From: Macrotrachela quadricornifera
Taxonomy: Eukaryota > Rotifera > Eurotatoria > Philodinida > Philodinidae
DNA: 64,000 nucleotides
Reading direction: 5' to 3'
NCBI GenBank assembly: GCA_022393335.1
Contig: JAJEKB010021353.1
Span: forward strand, 881,717 to 945,716
The position numbers and the translations under genes are program-made. Below, piece after piece: positions 10,847 to 23,500 of the stretch. Each line of letters starts with the position of its first letter. Position 1 is the stretch's first letter. The notes beneath the pieces were generated by a model that worked only from the letters and a program-made list of their open reading frames with translations, had not been told where the DNA came from and made no database searches.

Positions 10847-11335
10847 TTTTTTGGAAAGGTCTTTTTTTTCGATTTTTTTTTTCTTCTACAATGCCGGTAT
10901 GGTCTAGAAAACACTTTTGATGAAAAAAAATCTAATCCTTTCTATTGAAAATGTCGAGTTTTCGAGCATTTTTTCGGTGTCCCTATGATACACTATATAC
11001 ACATAGGAAATCTTAGAAGAAAATCTAGGACTTTTTCGCGAATGATTTTTTTTGAATTTTTTTCTCCTTATAAATATTTAAAAAGTTTAAAAGCATATTT
11101 TCTGAGAAACATTTGACCTTTTCTATCGAAATTCTTGGAATGCTAAATCATTTTCTCTGAATACAACAGCCACAAGTGATCGTTAACTTGAGTTACAATG
11201 AATTAATTTGACAATTTTCAACTTCTCTTTCTCGTAGAGTTATGGATAATTGATGACATAGAATCTTGACGTAGAAATCATCATCAAACCTGACTCCAAA
11301 AAATTCGATCGACTAGAAAAGACATAAAAGGGAAG

Positions 11336-12981
11336 TTTATTTAAATGTAAATGTCCTGATCTGGTTTGATCGAGATGTCGAACGATAATGAACCATTGAG
11401 CGACTGATCGGTTTGAATTCATGCATAGTTCGGATCCCTTGTATTGTACCTAAACCAAGATCAATATAAAGGAGTAGAAACAATCATTTTTATCACCTGT
11501 TGTTCGAAGTTTCTCGCTTCTAGCTTTTAGGTAATTGGTTTTAACCTTTTCCACTTCATCTGCTTCAAGATAATATACATGAACACCAGGAGTATCTTTG
11601 TTGGATCTTCTTGCTGTCTCGAGTTGTTGTTTTTGTGAGAACTTGTAGAAGTCTTTTGCATTTGATATGAGAATGTTCTTCGAACGAGTAGCACGTCTAG
11701 CAGTGGATTTCAGCACCGCACCTATTCCATCACCAGCTCTTTTTCCATGACCTGTAGCTGTAAACGTTCAAGAAGCATCTAAATCGAAGTCGGTTTTATG
11801 ATTAATCAGGTTCACAATGCTGGCATTGTTCTTAAAATGAGCACTTGCTCCATCACTAAAAAAAAGAAGAGAGCTGATCTAGCACGTAGGCTATAACAGA
11901 AGTAAGACTTACCTCACATAATTAATCTTTTTTACCAGTGGAAAGTTCTTCTTGATGAATTGAACAAGAATTTTTTGTGCACAGTGCACAAATGCAGTTG
12001 TATGTTCCATATAATTACTGATGATCGCTAGGTTTCGTTGTTCCTTTCCAATGGTCAGATGGATTGTAAACAAGGTAACTTGATGCTGACTAAAAAATCC
12101 TTGTTGAACTTCGCGTTGATGTATCAACGTATAATTCATTGAGAAATCAATCTGAGCCACAACAAACGTCTTGTCTGATGATTGACAACGCAACTCTTTA
12201 ATATATTCACACTGTTGACGATTACAATACGTGTGAAGCAAGAATAAAGGCCATCTTTCTTCAATTTCCGTGAGTAGAGAATCAACTGAGCCAAACATCT
12301 GTTGAAGGTCGAACTTGTTATTGACTATCTTCCACAACGTCCATGAACATTCGTCATCCAAGTCCATTATGTTTTTATCAGTGAGAACATCTATGATATT
12401 TTCCGTTGGACAGTTGTCACATTCACCACTGAAGCACTTTTCTTCCGGTATAGTGCAAACCATTCGAGCGATCAGATCTTTCATATTGGCCTTGTCACTA
12501 GATGAGGAAGAAGCTACGCCGGTAGATTTTCGATAGTTGTTGCTCCAAGCCTGTAATAAAACTATGATAAAATCGTATCAATATACAACTAACACAAACC
12601 TTCAATAACAAATCCATGTTCTCGTGAATAATACACATGCACGTCTCAGGTGGTGTTGCAATTTTCACTTCTCGTGGTCGAAGGGCAGTGAAGGTTGATC
12701 TTGCAACAGCTCCAGGAAATCGTTCGTTAAATATTCGGTAGACATCCAAGACAGTCATCTCTAAAAAACGAACTGTGACTGGTTGTCCGTTGATTTTAAT
12801 TATGTCTTTGGAATTGGATGAGGTCCGACTGATACCATCCTCACTATAGAACTTGATCACAGCGTCAATTGTTGAATCAGTTAAAGGAATATTTCCTCAT
12901 AGACATTGTGGATAGGCTAATATCCCATTATTTTTTCGAAGAATGAGCCATCGTCGAGCCTGATTTTGCTTTGATTGAAAC
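11336..12981 (-). pseudogene. multi-exon DGA/HGK-family gene with two in-frame stops
   Basis: Four exons join cleanly: 12981-12600, 12550-11913, 11855-11497 and 11449-11336, all with GT..AG introns. Landmarks in order are RRWLILRKNNGILAYPQ, CMCIIHENMDLLLK, the CxxxCxxC of CFSGECDNC, VAQIDFSMNYTL, a spliced YVSDGASAHFKN, TATGHGKRAGDGIGAVLK, and a final exon ending FTFK. Uncharacterised invertebrate proteins share these blocks. The spaced Asp residues (QIDF, SDGA, DGIG) suggest an RNase-H-like, transposase-derived core, which is an inference. In-frame TGA codons at 12897-12899 and 11768-11770 break it, though all splice sites survive. Confidence 0.65.
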
Positions 12982-13054
12982 CTGATAAGTGAAAGACGTA
13001 TTTAGTAACATATATACAGAAAAATGCGAAGACATTGAAAGAAACAAGAATATA

Positions 13055-13280
13055 AGATTTTTTTTACGAAAAAAGTCACTTTCTTATATACACTGACCCA
13101 CAGCAAAACAAAGCGGTGAATGGATGCTGAACAAAATCTGGATTACTAGATTTGCAAGATTTATCTAAGATTTTTTTTACGAAAAAAGTCACTTACTTAT
13201 ATACACTGATTCACAGCAAAACAAAGCGGTGAATGGATGCTGAACAAAATCTGGATTATTAGATATGCAAGATTTATCTA
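13055..13280. repeat. two-copy tandem duplication, 113-bp period
   Basis: Two adjacent copies begin AGATTTTTTTTACGAAAAAA and contain AGCGGTGAATGGATGCTGAA. They differ at only a few positions, so the duplication is recent. Confidence 0.85.
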
Positions 13281-16200
13281 AGAATTTTTTTTTCACAAAT
13301 AACATATGGCAATAGACCGTCAGTTAAATTGACAATTGTTTGTTTTCGTAACCGATTATTTCTTGATGTACGTTGTTGTTCACTATAATATTCAGCACTC
13401 TTCATTGTCTCTAAAAGCTCTGGACTCATTGTACCTACATAAGTAGAAATTATGCAACAGAAATATCGTGAACTCATATATTACCTTTTCTGAATATCAA
13501 TTAGAAAAAGAAAATCACTATCTATTAAAAAACCAAAAGAGAAACATTTCGAAATTTTAATAAAAGACATTTCACATGCATATGTTTTGGAATACGAGAT
13601 ATCGAACACTTGCTCAAGATCTTTTTGGAAAAACTGCCAGATATTAATTTGTTTAACTTATAAACCATAGTACTTTCGATCGAACCAAATGCAGTGTCAA
13701 ACGAAATATGTCATTTAATAGCAGCAAAAGGTGAGCCTCTGTTAATCTCTATAATACTTATATTTTATTTATTATAAATCCACTAGAGAAACCTGTGACA
13801 CTTTATTCTTCCTGAAATATTCTTGATTTTTGCAAAATTTAGAATTGTATATTTTCTGTCCTTGTTCTGTTTACTAAAAATTTTCAGATTGTATTCTGTA
13901 TACATTAAGAGTACATGGTTTCTTTCCCGTCATTGAATACAATGATTTTTGAGTTGTGTTTGTTAAAATCCAGAGTGGACCTGTTACGATTGTACGATGC
14001 CATTGTTCAATGAAGCCTGTCTGGTATCTCGACTCTAATCAATATTCTCAATGCATTAATGATCCAGTGTTGAAGATGACATTGATAGAAATACAAATCT
14101 CCTGAAACATAATTTAATAATTTAAAAAAAATATTTAAAAAAGAGTTGAAAGTGGTATGAGTATGAAAGAATTAAATAAATGAAATGCTTTTTAATTTTA
14201 TTTCTCATCTTTCTAGAAATTTATCTTCTGTATGTGTAAACTTACGATAAACTCAATAACTTCCCTCATCTCTTTAACATGCATTGAATATTTCGACATT
14301 TGATAACGAGGAGTACATATTTGTCTTAAACAATACCTCGCTAGATGGGTCTTCGATTGGCCGCAGAGCATCAGTATTTCACACTAGTTACACTTTGTTT
14401 ATAATCGGCTTCAATCAATATAAAAGTTGTATCGTTTTTAAAAAGTGAGAAATGAAATTAGATTAAAATCAAAGATTTTGACTGATTATAATCAAATGTG
14501 AACCACTCATAATCAAATAGTGCCCATTTAAATTTATTTATAAAATGAAACAAAATTGAACGTCTATAAATTATACGGTCTATATGGATACAAAATAATC
14601 AAATATTGATATGCAGCTTTATCATAAAAGCTAATGTCGAAATCTTTTCAAACCTTTATCAATATGCTTTTCTTTATAAATAGTTCAGCAGACACACGCA
14701 ATCTATTCGACAGTATTAGTTTCGAAAAGGAAAAATCTCGTAAAAGACCTTAAAAAATTAACACATTGTAGAGTTCGCTAAAAAGATATTGAATATATTA
14801 ATATTGTTATAATTTTTTATCATGTTCAATGTAAAAGCTCGAGCGAAATTTTTATGTACGTAAAAACGCTTTTTGAAAATATTGGTTAGACATACATAAA
14901 CCGTATGATATTCATAACAAAATAACCAAAAGTATGCATAAATGAAAACTTTCTTATGAAGTAGTGATACCAATTACAAAATGTATTAATTAATACTTTT
15001 GCAACTTTTATCAGGTTTCGAAACAGTGTTGGGAAACTCAAATCTTTCAGATACTAAATCCTAGCTTTCTCATTCTAGTCGATGAGCGTGGGTTATCAAT
15101 GTTAACAACTGTTTACAGATGCATACGAAGTAGAACTCTGATTTCACATGAGATAGATATACCTAGCTTCTATAGTAATTTATGATAATATTTAAACGCT
15201 GTTTACTGTAATCCGGTTATTACGTCAGTCGCGAACGACGAACATTTACCGCTATAGTTTATTATTATCGTAATATAGCGTAAAGCATCGTATATGATTA
15301 CCGTAAACAGTTACCGTGAACAGCGACCGTTTTCTGCCGTATTTGATAGGTGTACGGTCGTTTACGGCCAGGCAACATTGACCTGGGTTTTGACCCATAT
15401 TGAGTATTCACGGAAAATATCAAATTATAAAATTTTGATTTGAAAATTTACCCATAGATAGGCCTGATGATGTGGGCAATATTCTGAAAGTTTCAGCCAA
15501 AAAGAATGCACTTTTCTCAAGATATTGATTTGTCGAAAATACTCAGACAGGAATAAGAATAATAATATGGCAATAAAATACCTTCAAATTGTAATAAAAA
15601 TAATGATGTAAAACTGTCACAAATATTAGAGGAATAAAATTTTATGTGATGCATAATAATGATCATTTCCAACCAAGTGAAAATGATTTCACAGGCGATA
15701 TATTAGCGAGTTCGGTAAGTTTGTGCAACTATCCTTGAGGTACATCCACGAGATTTTTCACCTATATCATTGCGCAGAGTGCAAAATTTTAGTTAGATTC
15801 ACTCTCATTTACATAGTTTGTGTTAAGCGATTTATCAAAAAAAAACATATATCCAACATCAAACTTAAGTGTGTTTCAGGAACGACAAAATCGAGTATTT
15901 GGAAGGATTTTTATCTGCAATCAGCTAAATAACGCCACAATCGCTGAGTAAATAGCAGATACTCATAAGAGATTTTCTCTAATGTTGTCTCAATACATTA
16001 CGCATAGGTGATTTTCGGTACTATTGCCCATATCAAAATATAAAGCACGTCGTTATTTTTTAGATAACTTTTGATAGAAATAAGATAAAGAGTTGCGGTT
16101 TTCACCGCTGAAAAGATGCTGAGACAGCACATTGGTTCATATAAAATTGTTGAGATTTATTTTATAAATAGGTAGTGATCCATGGTCATTTAGAAAGAGT

Positions 16201-17058
16201 AGTCTGTTAACCTATAAAGATGTAACAAATCTTAAAATTTCAGGAGTGAATTAGAATCCTTAGCTGACGAACTGCAAATCTACGAAAGGTCGAAATTTTT
16301 ATCTTGAGTTATTCAAATGTTATGGATCAAATACTAACGGGAACTGACCGAATTTTTGTTAATTTTATCTTGCGTAAAATATTTTCCTAATTATTATTAA
16401 TAGTGTTTTTCATCATGCTAGATCAACTGGTAATATTTATTTTGCTATATAATACTTCTTCTTCTGTCAAAATACTAATGCCAGCGATTGTACGGTGTTA
16501 CTTTCACATGTTACTATGTTGGTGATTTGGAATATCTACATTATTTTTGAAAAATACTTACAAACATAAGCATACATGCTTAGGTTTCATTCTTTTAATA
16601 ACAATTGTCGTTTTATATGCAGTCCATGACTTTAAATGATATAAAATCACGATAAGCAAAGTATGAACTGAGTATTTCAAAGTACTAAGGTCATGCTTTT
16701 TTCCTCTGTATAAGACTACAGTATTTATATGCAGCAGTAAGTTTTTTCATTGTTCCTAATAACTCCACACATGCAATGAAAATTTCAAATTGAATTTTTC
16801 GCTCGGTTAAAAAATCTAAAAGTAAGTCTCTATACCAAATGTATAATCTTGTTTATCTATAAATAATTTATATTTACACATGGTTATATATGATCAGTAG
16901 CAAATAAAGTTATATTCAAATTGTAAAACATCTGTCACATTAATTATAGATGCTGATAACAAAAGTAAATATAAATAAAATAGTTATACTCATCGAAAAT
17001 ACCTACTCAATATTTACGCAAACGTCATTTACAAGTAGTATAATTCAATTAAACTAGA
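13281..17058. other. long gene-poor stretch
   Basis: No convincing gene was found in 3.8 kb; the open frames at 14758-14973 and 15723-15932 lack motifs. It holds a TACGG/TTACCG-rich patch (about 15195-15380) and a partial repeat (15440-15540). The last kilobase is very AT-rich and leads into the receptor gene. Confidence 0.4.
15195..15380. repeat. TACGG/TTACCG-rich patch
   Basis: Short words such as TTACCG, CCGTAAACAG and TTTACGGCC recur in both orientations within 190 bp. Similar patches lie at 57440-57610 and 58855-58990, inside a TIR element. Confidence 0.45.
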
Positions 17059-18102
17059 ATGAATGTAACAAACTATTCAGTATCGCAAATGAACATTGAA
17101 TTGCTAGAAAACATTTGTAATAATTTGAATCGTTACATTCCTCTTGTCTATCTTCCATTTGGTTTAATAGGTAATATGTTAAATATTATAATATTTACTC
17201 GTCGTTCGCTCCGAACTAATTCATGTACTGTATTTCTTCTTTATTCATCTATAGCCAATATTTTCCATTTAACATTTGGTCTTATTACTCGTATTATTAT
17301 GGATCAATTTCATTTCGATATTGAAGGACTTTCATTACCTTTCTGTAAAATAAAATATTATATAATGTATGTTTCTGCCTCTCTCTCATTTTATTTCGTT
17401 TTACTTGCTTCAATCAATCGATATTATCACTCGAAATCAATTGGTAGAGAATGGTTTTTTATTCAGTTATTGAATCCTCATAGAATCAGTTTAATCATCA
17501 CATTAATTAATTTTCTGATTTTTATTCATATTCTTGTTTTATTCCGTATTGAACAAACAAAGACATCTTCTGGAAATTTCAAATTAACTTGTTATACCAC
17601 ACAAGCTTCTTATCGAATATTTCTTGATGTTTTTCTTATTATTACTTGGTGTTTATTATCGCCTTGTTTTATGCTTCTCTTTGGTATACTTACTATTCGT
17701 AATTTGCGTGTAACAAAGATTCGATCGTTTAGTACTGATTCGATTGATTCAAACGCTTATCAGCAAAGAAAATGTAGAAAAAAAACAGATGTACAGCTTG
17801 TATTTATGCTTTTTGTACAAATTATAATCATCTTTTGTTCAGCGCTGCCTTTTGGCTTACAAAAAATTATTGCAACACTTCGACCAGCTGAAACTGATTA
17901 TCAATTAGCTGTTGAATACTTTGTACTTTGTCTAACACGATATATTTCTTTTACAAATTCTACATTTTGTTTTTTCTTCTATATGTTTATCGGTAAGAAA
18001 TTTCGTACGGAATTAACCAATTGTACTCAACAATGTTTTTTATGGATTTTTAATGGAAACAAAATACAACAACAACAACAACAACAGCAAACTCATTTTT
18101 GA
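17059..18102 (+). CDS. rhodopsin-like 7TM receptor
   Basis: A single-exon receptor of 347 residues. The N-terminus carries glycosylation sites (NVT, NYS). Seven helices lie near 26-46, 58-80, 94-121, 143-163, 187-213, 244-271 and 286-311. TM1 has GLIGN. Cys96 at the top of TM3 can pair with Cys178 in loop 2. The DRY position reads NRY (120-122). TM6 has the central Pro of LPFG. The NPxxY motif of TM7 is replaced by NSTFCFFFY, a marked departure. Length and single-exon form fit lineage-specific peptide-receptor-like GPCRs; the ligand is unknown. The C-tail ends in about eight Gln from a CAA repeat. Confidence 0.8.
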   Translation: MNVTNYSVSQMNIELLENICNNLNRYIPLVYLPFGLIGNMLNIIIFTRRSLRTNSCTVFLLYSSIANIFHLTFGLITRIIMDQFHFDIEGLSLPFCKIKYYIMYVSASLSFYFVLLASINRYYHSKSIGREWFFIQLLNPHRISLIITLINFLIFIHILVLFRIEQTKTSSGNFKLTCYTTQASYRIFLDVFLIITWCLLSPCFMLLFGILTIRNLRVTKIRSFSTDSIDSNAYQQRKCRKKTDVQLVFMLFVQIIIIFCSALPFGLQKIIATLRPAETDYQLAVEYFVLCLTRYISFTNSTFCFFFYMFIGKKFRTELTNCTQQCFLWIFNGNKIQQQQQQQQTHF

Positions 18103-18109
18103 CAACTAA

Positions 18110-18115
18110 AATAAA
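18110..18115 (+). promoter_or_regulatory. polyadenylation signal of the receptor gene
   Basis: AATAAA starts 8 nt after the receptor stop codon, with a second overlapping one. The 3' UTR would be very short. Confidence 0.4.
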
Positions 18116-18149
18116 ATAAAAGATACGAATATACAAGCGTCCTAATGCA

Positions 18150-18335
18150 TAAAAGTAAACGCGTTTCAACGATGTTTTAAGGTGGCGTTTTAGTTCAAAG
18201 AAATGCGTCACAAACAAAAAAGATGCACTTCAACGCGTCGTAAATAAAAACCGATGCGTTTAGACGCGTTTCAACTAAATATAACGTGTTTAAATGCAAA
18301 AATAATGCTCTCAGAAATGTTTGCGTTGGAATGTT
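18150..18335. repeat. AACGCGTTT-like word cluster
   Basis: At least seven variants of AACGCGTTT/ATGCGTTT occur within 185 bp, some followed by CAAC. The words contain the palindrome ACGCGT. No regular period was seen. Confidence 0.5.
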
Positions 18336-18841
18336 TTTTTTTAATTTGTTTTTCATGGGTGAGATAGAAACCCACGATACTTGGAAAGAAACATGATGAG
18401 AGTGAAAAAACACTTCGACACTATCACAGGAAGAGAATATTTGAAAAATACCTGAGTGAAGGAATGAAAGAAAAAAAATATATGTATGTTATATGTTTCA
18501 TCGATGTAATAGGAGAAAAAAGAAATACCCAACATAAGTGAATCACACTATAGCAGATGTGTGCGTATTAAAATGATAAAGAAATAAATGCGAAAACTTC
18601 GGATTTTATCCGAAAGTTATGTGTACTGCAAAAAGTGTATGAGTCAGATGAGTCATTATAGAATGTATGAATGCTAAAATTATCAGGACAAATTGTCTTT
18701 ATGAGCACGATTTCTGTTGACTGTTGTTTATCCGAAAGAATTTTGGATCGAATACAACTCAGATTTGAAGCCTCCGCTTTCATGTACCCAAAGAAAAACT
18801 ATTTTTCTCATAACTTGATTTTTATTGATTACTTCTCTTTC

Positions 18842-20549
18842 CAAGGGCGTAAATAAGGAGGCCAGTGGGGACTACACATTGCCCCCGGCTCACGAAAAAT
18901 TAATAGAAAAGAACAGGGACGGCGCGAAGAGGTCAGGGCAGGGGGGGGGGGGTGATACCCCAAAAATCGGAGCCTCTGGTCGAAATGGTCAAAATCGGAG
19001 AAAATTTTCTCATTCTGCTTAAATTCGGAGGAAAACTAAGCTTTTTTGTTTGTCATCGCTTTCTTTTCGAAGCAAACTTTACGACATCCTTTGGACTAGT
19101 ATGAACGCACTTCATGCAATACGATATTGAGAGTTCCAACAAAAAATTTGATTATTTTAAAATTTTATTCTTCGTTCAGTTTTAACCTTACAACTTTGTT
19201 CATAAAATAACACTAGAAAAATATGAATATCAAAACTTACAAGAAACAATTTAAATACAAATACAACGTCTACATTTATTCTATGGCCATCTTTCCACGA
19301 CATTCTCCTTGAATATTTGCACGGTTTATTAAACGATACATAGGTTACTCAACCCGTTCGTACCGGATGTCTCATATACGAGATGGAGGCATGAAACCTC
19401 GACACACATGAGTTAAAAAAGAGGAAATGTAAAGAGTGTTCATTATGATAAGGCATCCAGTATGTGAAGTTGCTTGCTATGGCACTTATACTATATACTG
19501 AGCACAGGTCTGACTAGTTGCAGCGCTCTTATTTCATAATTACGACAACAATGAAACATCATTTAGACTCTTTAAAGTATTGAATATTCTTGAGAAATAT
19601 TCTTTTTGCATTAGCAACCCGTCAATCAGATTGTTTCGCGCTGTTGTTGACGTGAGAAAGAAATATTTATACATTAATCATTCATATCCATATATTACAT
19701 TACTTTTAATGCCAGATACATCTAGCTATAACACTAATTTCTCCCTTAAATCTCAAGAATTGAAAAAATTAGTGAAATAGATTTCAAACTTAGATTCTTG
19801 CCAAATTTAGGGTAAGTTGTCTACTGTAATGCTCCGAAGTCAGGGAAAATTGTTTACTGTAATTCTCCGAAACTGGAGAAAATTGTCCATTGTGGTTCTC
19901 CGAAATCGGAGAATTTTGACTAGTGTGGTCCTCCAACATCGGAGAAAATCATATAATGCTCCTGCAAATTTGGAGAAGATTGTCTATTGTAATACTCCGA
20001 AATCGGAGAAAAGTATTTACTATACTTCTCCAAAATTGGAGAAAATTGTCTGCTGTGGTTCTCCGAAATCGGAGAAAAGTGTTTACTATAGTCCTCCAAA
20101 ATTGGAGAAAATTGTCTGCTGTGGTTCTCCAACATCGGAGAAAATCACATAATACTCCTGCAAATTTGAAGAAGATTGTTTACTGTAATGCTCCGAAATC
20201 GGAGAAAAGTGTTTACTATAGTTCTCCAAAATTGGAGAAAATTGTCTACTGTGGTTCTCCGAAATCGGAGAATTTTGACTAGCGTTGTTCTCCAATATCG
20301 AAGAAAATCACATAATGATCCCGCAAATTTGGAGAAAATTGACGCTATCAAAATTTTCAAATTCGGAGAAAGCTTCAATCAAAATTTTTTAGAGCAGGGG
20401 GGGTGCTCACCCCTATCACCCCCTCGGTCGCGCCGTCCCTGGAAAAGAAAGATTTACCTCCTGCTTTTGAAAACTTGATTTTTTCTGGTCACCAAAATAG
20501 AAAAACTTAGGTTACGACCCCCTGCCCTAGTGCCTGACTTACGCCTTTG
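18842..20549. mobile_element. foldback element with palindromic minisatellite core
   Basis: Ends are inverted: CAAGGGCGTAAATAAGG on the left and CAAAGGCGTAAGTCAGG (reverse) on the right. A second inverted pair lies inside: CAGGGACGGCGCG at about 18913 and CGCGCCGTCCCTG at about 20430, next to G-rich runs. There is no transposase. Target duplications were not evident. The core is the minisatellite at 19815-20370. Confidence 0.6.
19815..20370. repeat. TCTCCGAAATCGGAGA palindromic minisatellite
   Basis: About 16 units of roughly 33-36 bp, each built round a hairpin such as TCTCCGAAATCGGAGA or TCTCCAAAATTGGAGA, with spacers like AAATTGTCTACTGTGG. A higher-order pattern appears: a CTGCAAATTTGGAG variant recurs near 19960, 20157 and 20322. 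Because of the periodicity several frames stay open on both strands; these are not genes. Confidence 0.85.
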
Positions 20550-23500
20550 ATTCAACCAATGGGATTTCGTGGTAAATAAAGTACAGATTCGAGTTCTTCG
20601 ACCCAGAAAATCTCGAAAAAACATATCTGTGATCGGAAGATAGAGCCCTAGTTGTGGGTCAATGAGATCGTTGACAACATTGCAACCATTTCCAGTATAA
20701 TTATGTTTGTAATATAGGTAACTTACGCTTCTTATTTCTTTATATATTATATATCATTTTGTAGTTCATAAAATTCTCTATCGAATGGTATATAACAAAT
20801 GGAGTTTTATTCGACTCTGATAGAAACGTTTCCTACGAGAACGGCGATATATCGATCTTCCTCTGGAAAAACCATAGGAAAGAATCAGTATTTTTGCAAT
20901 AACTCAGGAAGGGCTCATTCAATCAGGCTCATCTTCGAACTCGATCAAGATATTTATGAGACTAAATTGTGTAGAAAATTTCACCATGATCTGATTCTAC
21001 TCTCGGAAGCTATCGTGTAAACGGCCGGCCATACAAACCGATTCTATAGTATATGAGCTTTTTGAGTATACAAGAAGACTGTAGTAATAAAAACAAAAAA
21101 TATCAAGGAGGAAATTCAATTGGCCACCATAGTAGAAGATTCCTCAGATTCATATTCAAAAATAATACATCGATATGATTATAAATTATTAATAAAACTA
21201 GTTTAATTTTAACATAAACAAGCTACATCGATTAAAAAAATTAGAAAAGGTCATTATTTACATAGAAAATGAGAAGATTTTTGCCGTAACGCTGCAAATC
21301 CTTAACGAATTTCCCTCATTTTCGAATTCGACTGAGATATTGAGTAGATCATTCTATGTACAAAATTTCATGACAATTGGATGAGCCTTTCAAAAGCTAT
21401 CGTGTAAACGGACGGACGGACACACTGTCCGATTCTAGAGTCTATGAACTTTTTGAGTGCACAAAAAGGACTGTTTGGGTAGACCAACTCAATTATCTAA
21501 CGAGAAATTTTTATAGATATAAGTCAAGCTAGAGTAGAATGCATTATTAGTTATTAGCGCATGATTTATGTCACGACTAAACAGTAAAAAAGTAAAAATA
21601 ATTGACGACAAATTGATTTTGACCGAACTCTCTAAAAACTATCTAACTTGAGTATATGCTCAGCATTTTGACCTTATCTCGTGAACGAATTGGCCATTTG
21701 AGCTTTGGGACATCTCATTTGGACAGAAAACAGTTTAGTCTACAAATTCATTCCACTCAAGTGAGTAAGTTTTGAGATAAAAGAAGTGATAGTATTCAAA
21801 AACTGAGGAAATTCGAAGCAATATTACACTGCGGGAGGTAGTATTTTGGATTTTTCTCACCTGGTGCACGAGATCTTAGGCTTATTTTTTTATAAGACAT
21901 AGATCTCATCAACGACACATCTTTTACCACTGAATTGAAAGAATACAAAACCTAGGGAAGCAAGCTACTATGGATGATACTGTAGTCAACCCTATCTAGT
22001 GATCATTGATTCAACTCCCACAGTGATTGAATATCTTTAGAAATCACACAAATCAAGTTCAGATTTATGCTCAGCTTAGAAAATTGGGTAGGTGGAGTTA
22101 ATTAAGAATGGATTTGTGCTTATATCTACCGAGATTATGGTCAAAGGTAATCTCATGCATCTATGATAGATATATGATATACAGAGATATCGGTATTTTC
22201 ATAATAATGCACTAATATAAATAGCTATCGAGTTCGGATTTTTTCCATTTGATAACTCTTATTAGTACCGACAAAACCATGCTTCTAGAACACCCCAAAA
22301 CCACTATTCACCTGAGACATATTTACGTACACTGGCCTCAAGATACAGATTTTGTGCATTTTGGGACCCTGTTTAGTCAACTTTCACTTAAAAAACTACG
22401 ATTTCGTTCAAAACTAATATCATATTCGGAATCAGCGTTAACAACTGAGTCGATTAATATATATTTTCAATAGTTCTGAGAAAAAATTTTTTTTTGAAAA
22501 AATCCCTGTACTCCCCCTCAGGGATGGTCTGATGAATAATGGCAATTTTCTCGATAACTCAACTATTTCTTGCCACATCCTTCTCATCTTCGAACTCGAC
22601 CGAGATATTGATGAGACAATTCTGTGCACAAAATTTCAGCTCAATCGAATGTAATTGTGAAAAGTTATCGTGTAAACGGCCGGCCGGCCGGCCGGACGGA
22701 CACACAGACCGATTTTAGTAGCGTACTCACTTTTTGAGTACACAAAAAAGATTCACTCTCACAAACATTTTTGAAAAAATTCTGATTTCTCTTTTTTGAC
22801 GAAGCAGGCTTCATACTATCTCTAGTTATTTTTTTGAAAAACTGTTTTGTTAAGGTTTTGTGCAGAATTTTACTGGCTATTTTTTGGAAAGAAAATGAAG
22901 TAAAAAGACAAAAAACTTAGGGAGATATTCAAAAAATACTGAATAGGTCGTTTATCACAGGAAAACAGTAAAAAAACATCTGATAAAATTTTTCGGATAT
23001 TTTCTTCAACGTGGCATTTTCTTACAGTTGACACGAATTGAGTGAAACTTATGTTGGATGATAGCTTAGATGCTGCTCTTCAAAATGTATATATAAAAAA
23101 TTATTCCAACTTTAAATATGACAGAAATACAGCAAAAACTAAAAGGGGGTCGTTACTTATGAAATACCTTTTATGTTTTAAAAAACTGTTCCATTTGTGA
23201 TGAGTGCGTAGCTTAATAAAGATTCAAAACAAAATACTTCAAGTGCTACAGTAGACAACATTCAAATATTACCTACGACCACATGTTTATCGATCGATAC
23301 GATTTCTACCACCAAATTTAAAATTTGCAGTCTAACATCAATCGTTCACTCATTACACTACACAAATCCGCCAAGAAACAATCAACCATATGATAAATAT
23401 GATAAAAAAATTAACAAACCTTTCAATCCCTGTAGGGATGTGAAAAACACAAATTCCTGCAAATTATCCATTTAATTCAAGAATAAAACAATCGTAACTC

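Noticed and set aside
19817..20478. Several overlapping open frames on both strands
   Set aside because: All are translations of the palindromic minisatellite; its periodicity keeps frames open.
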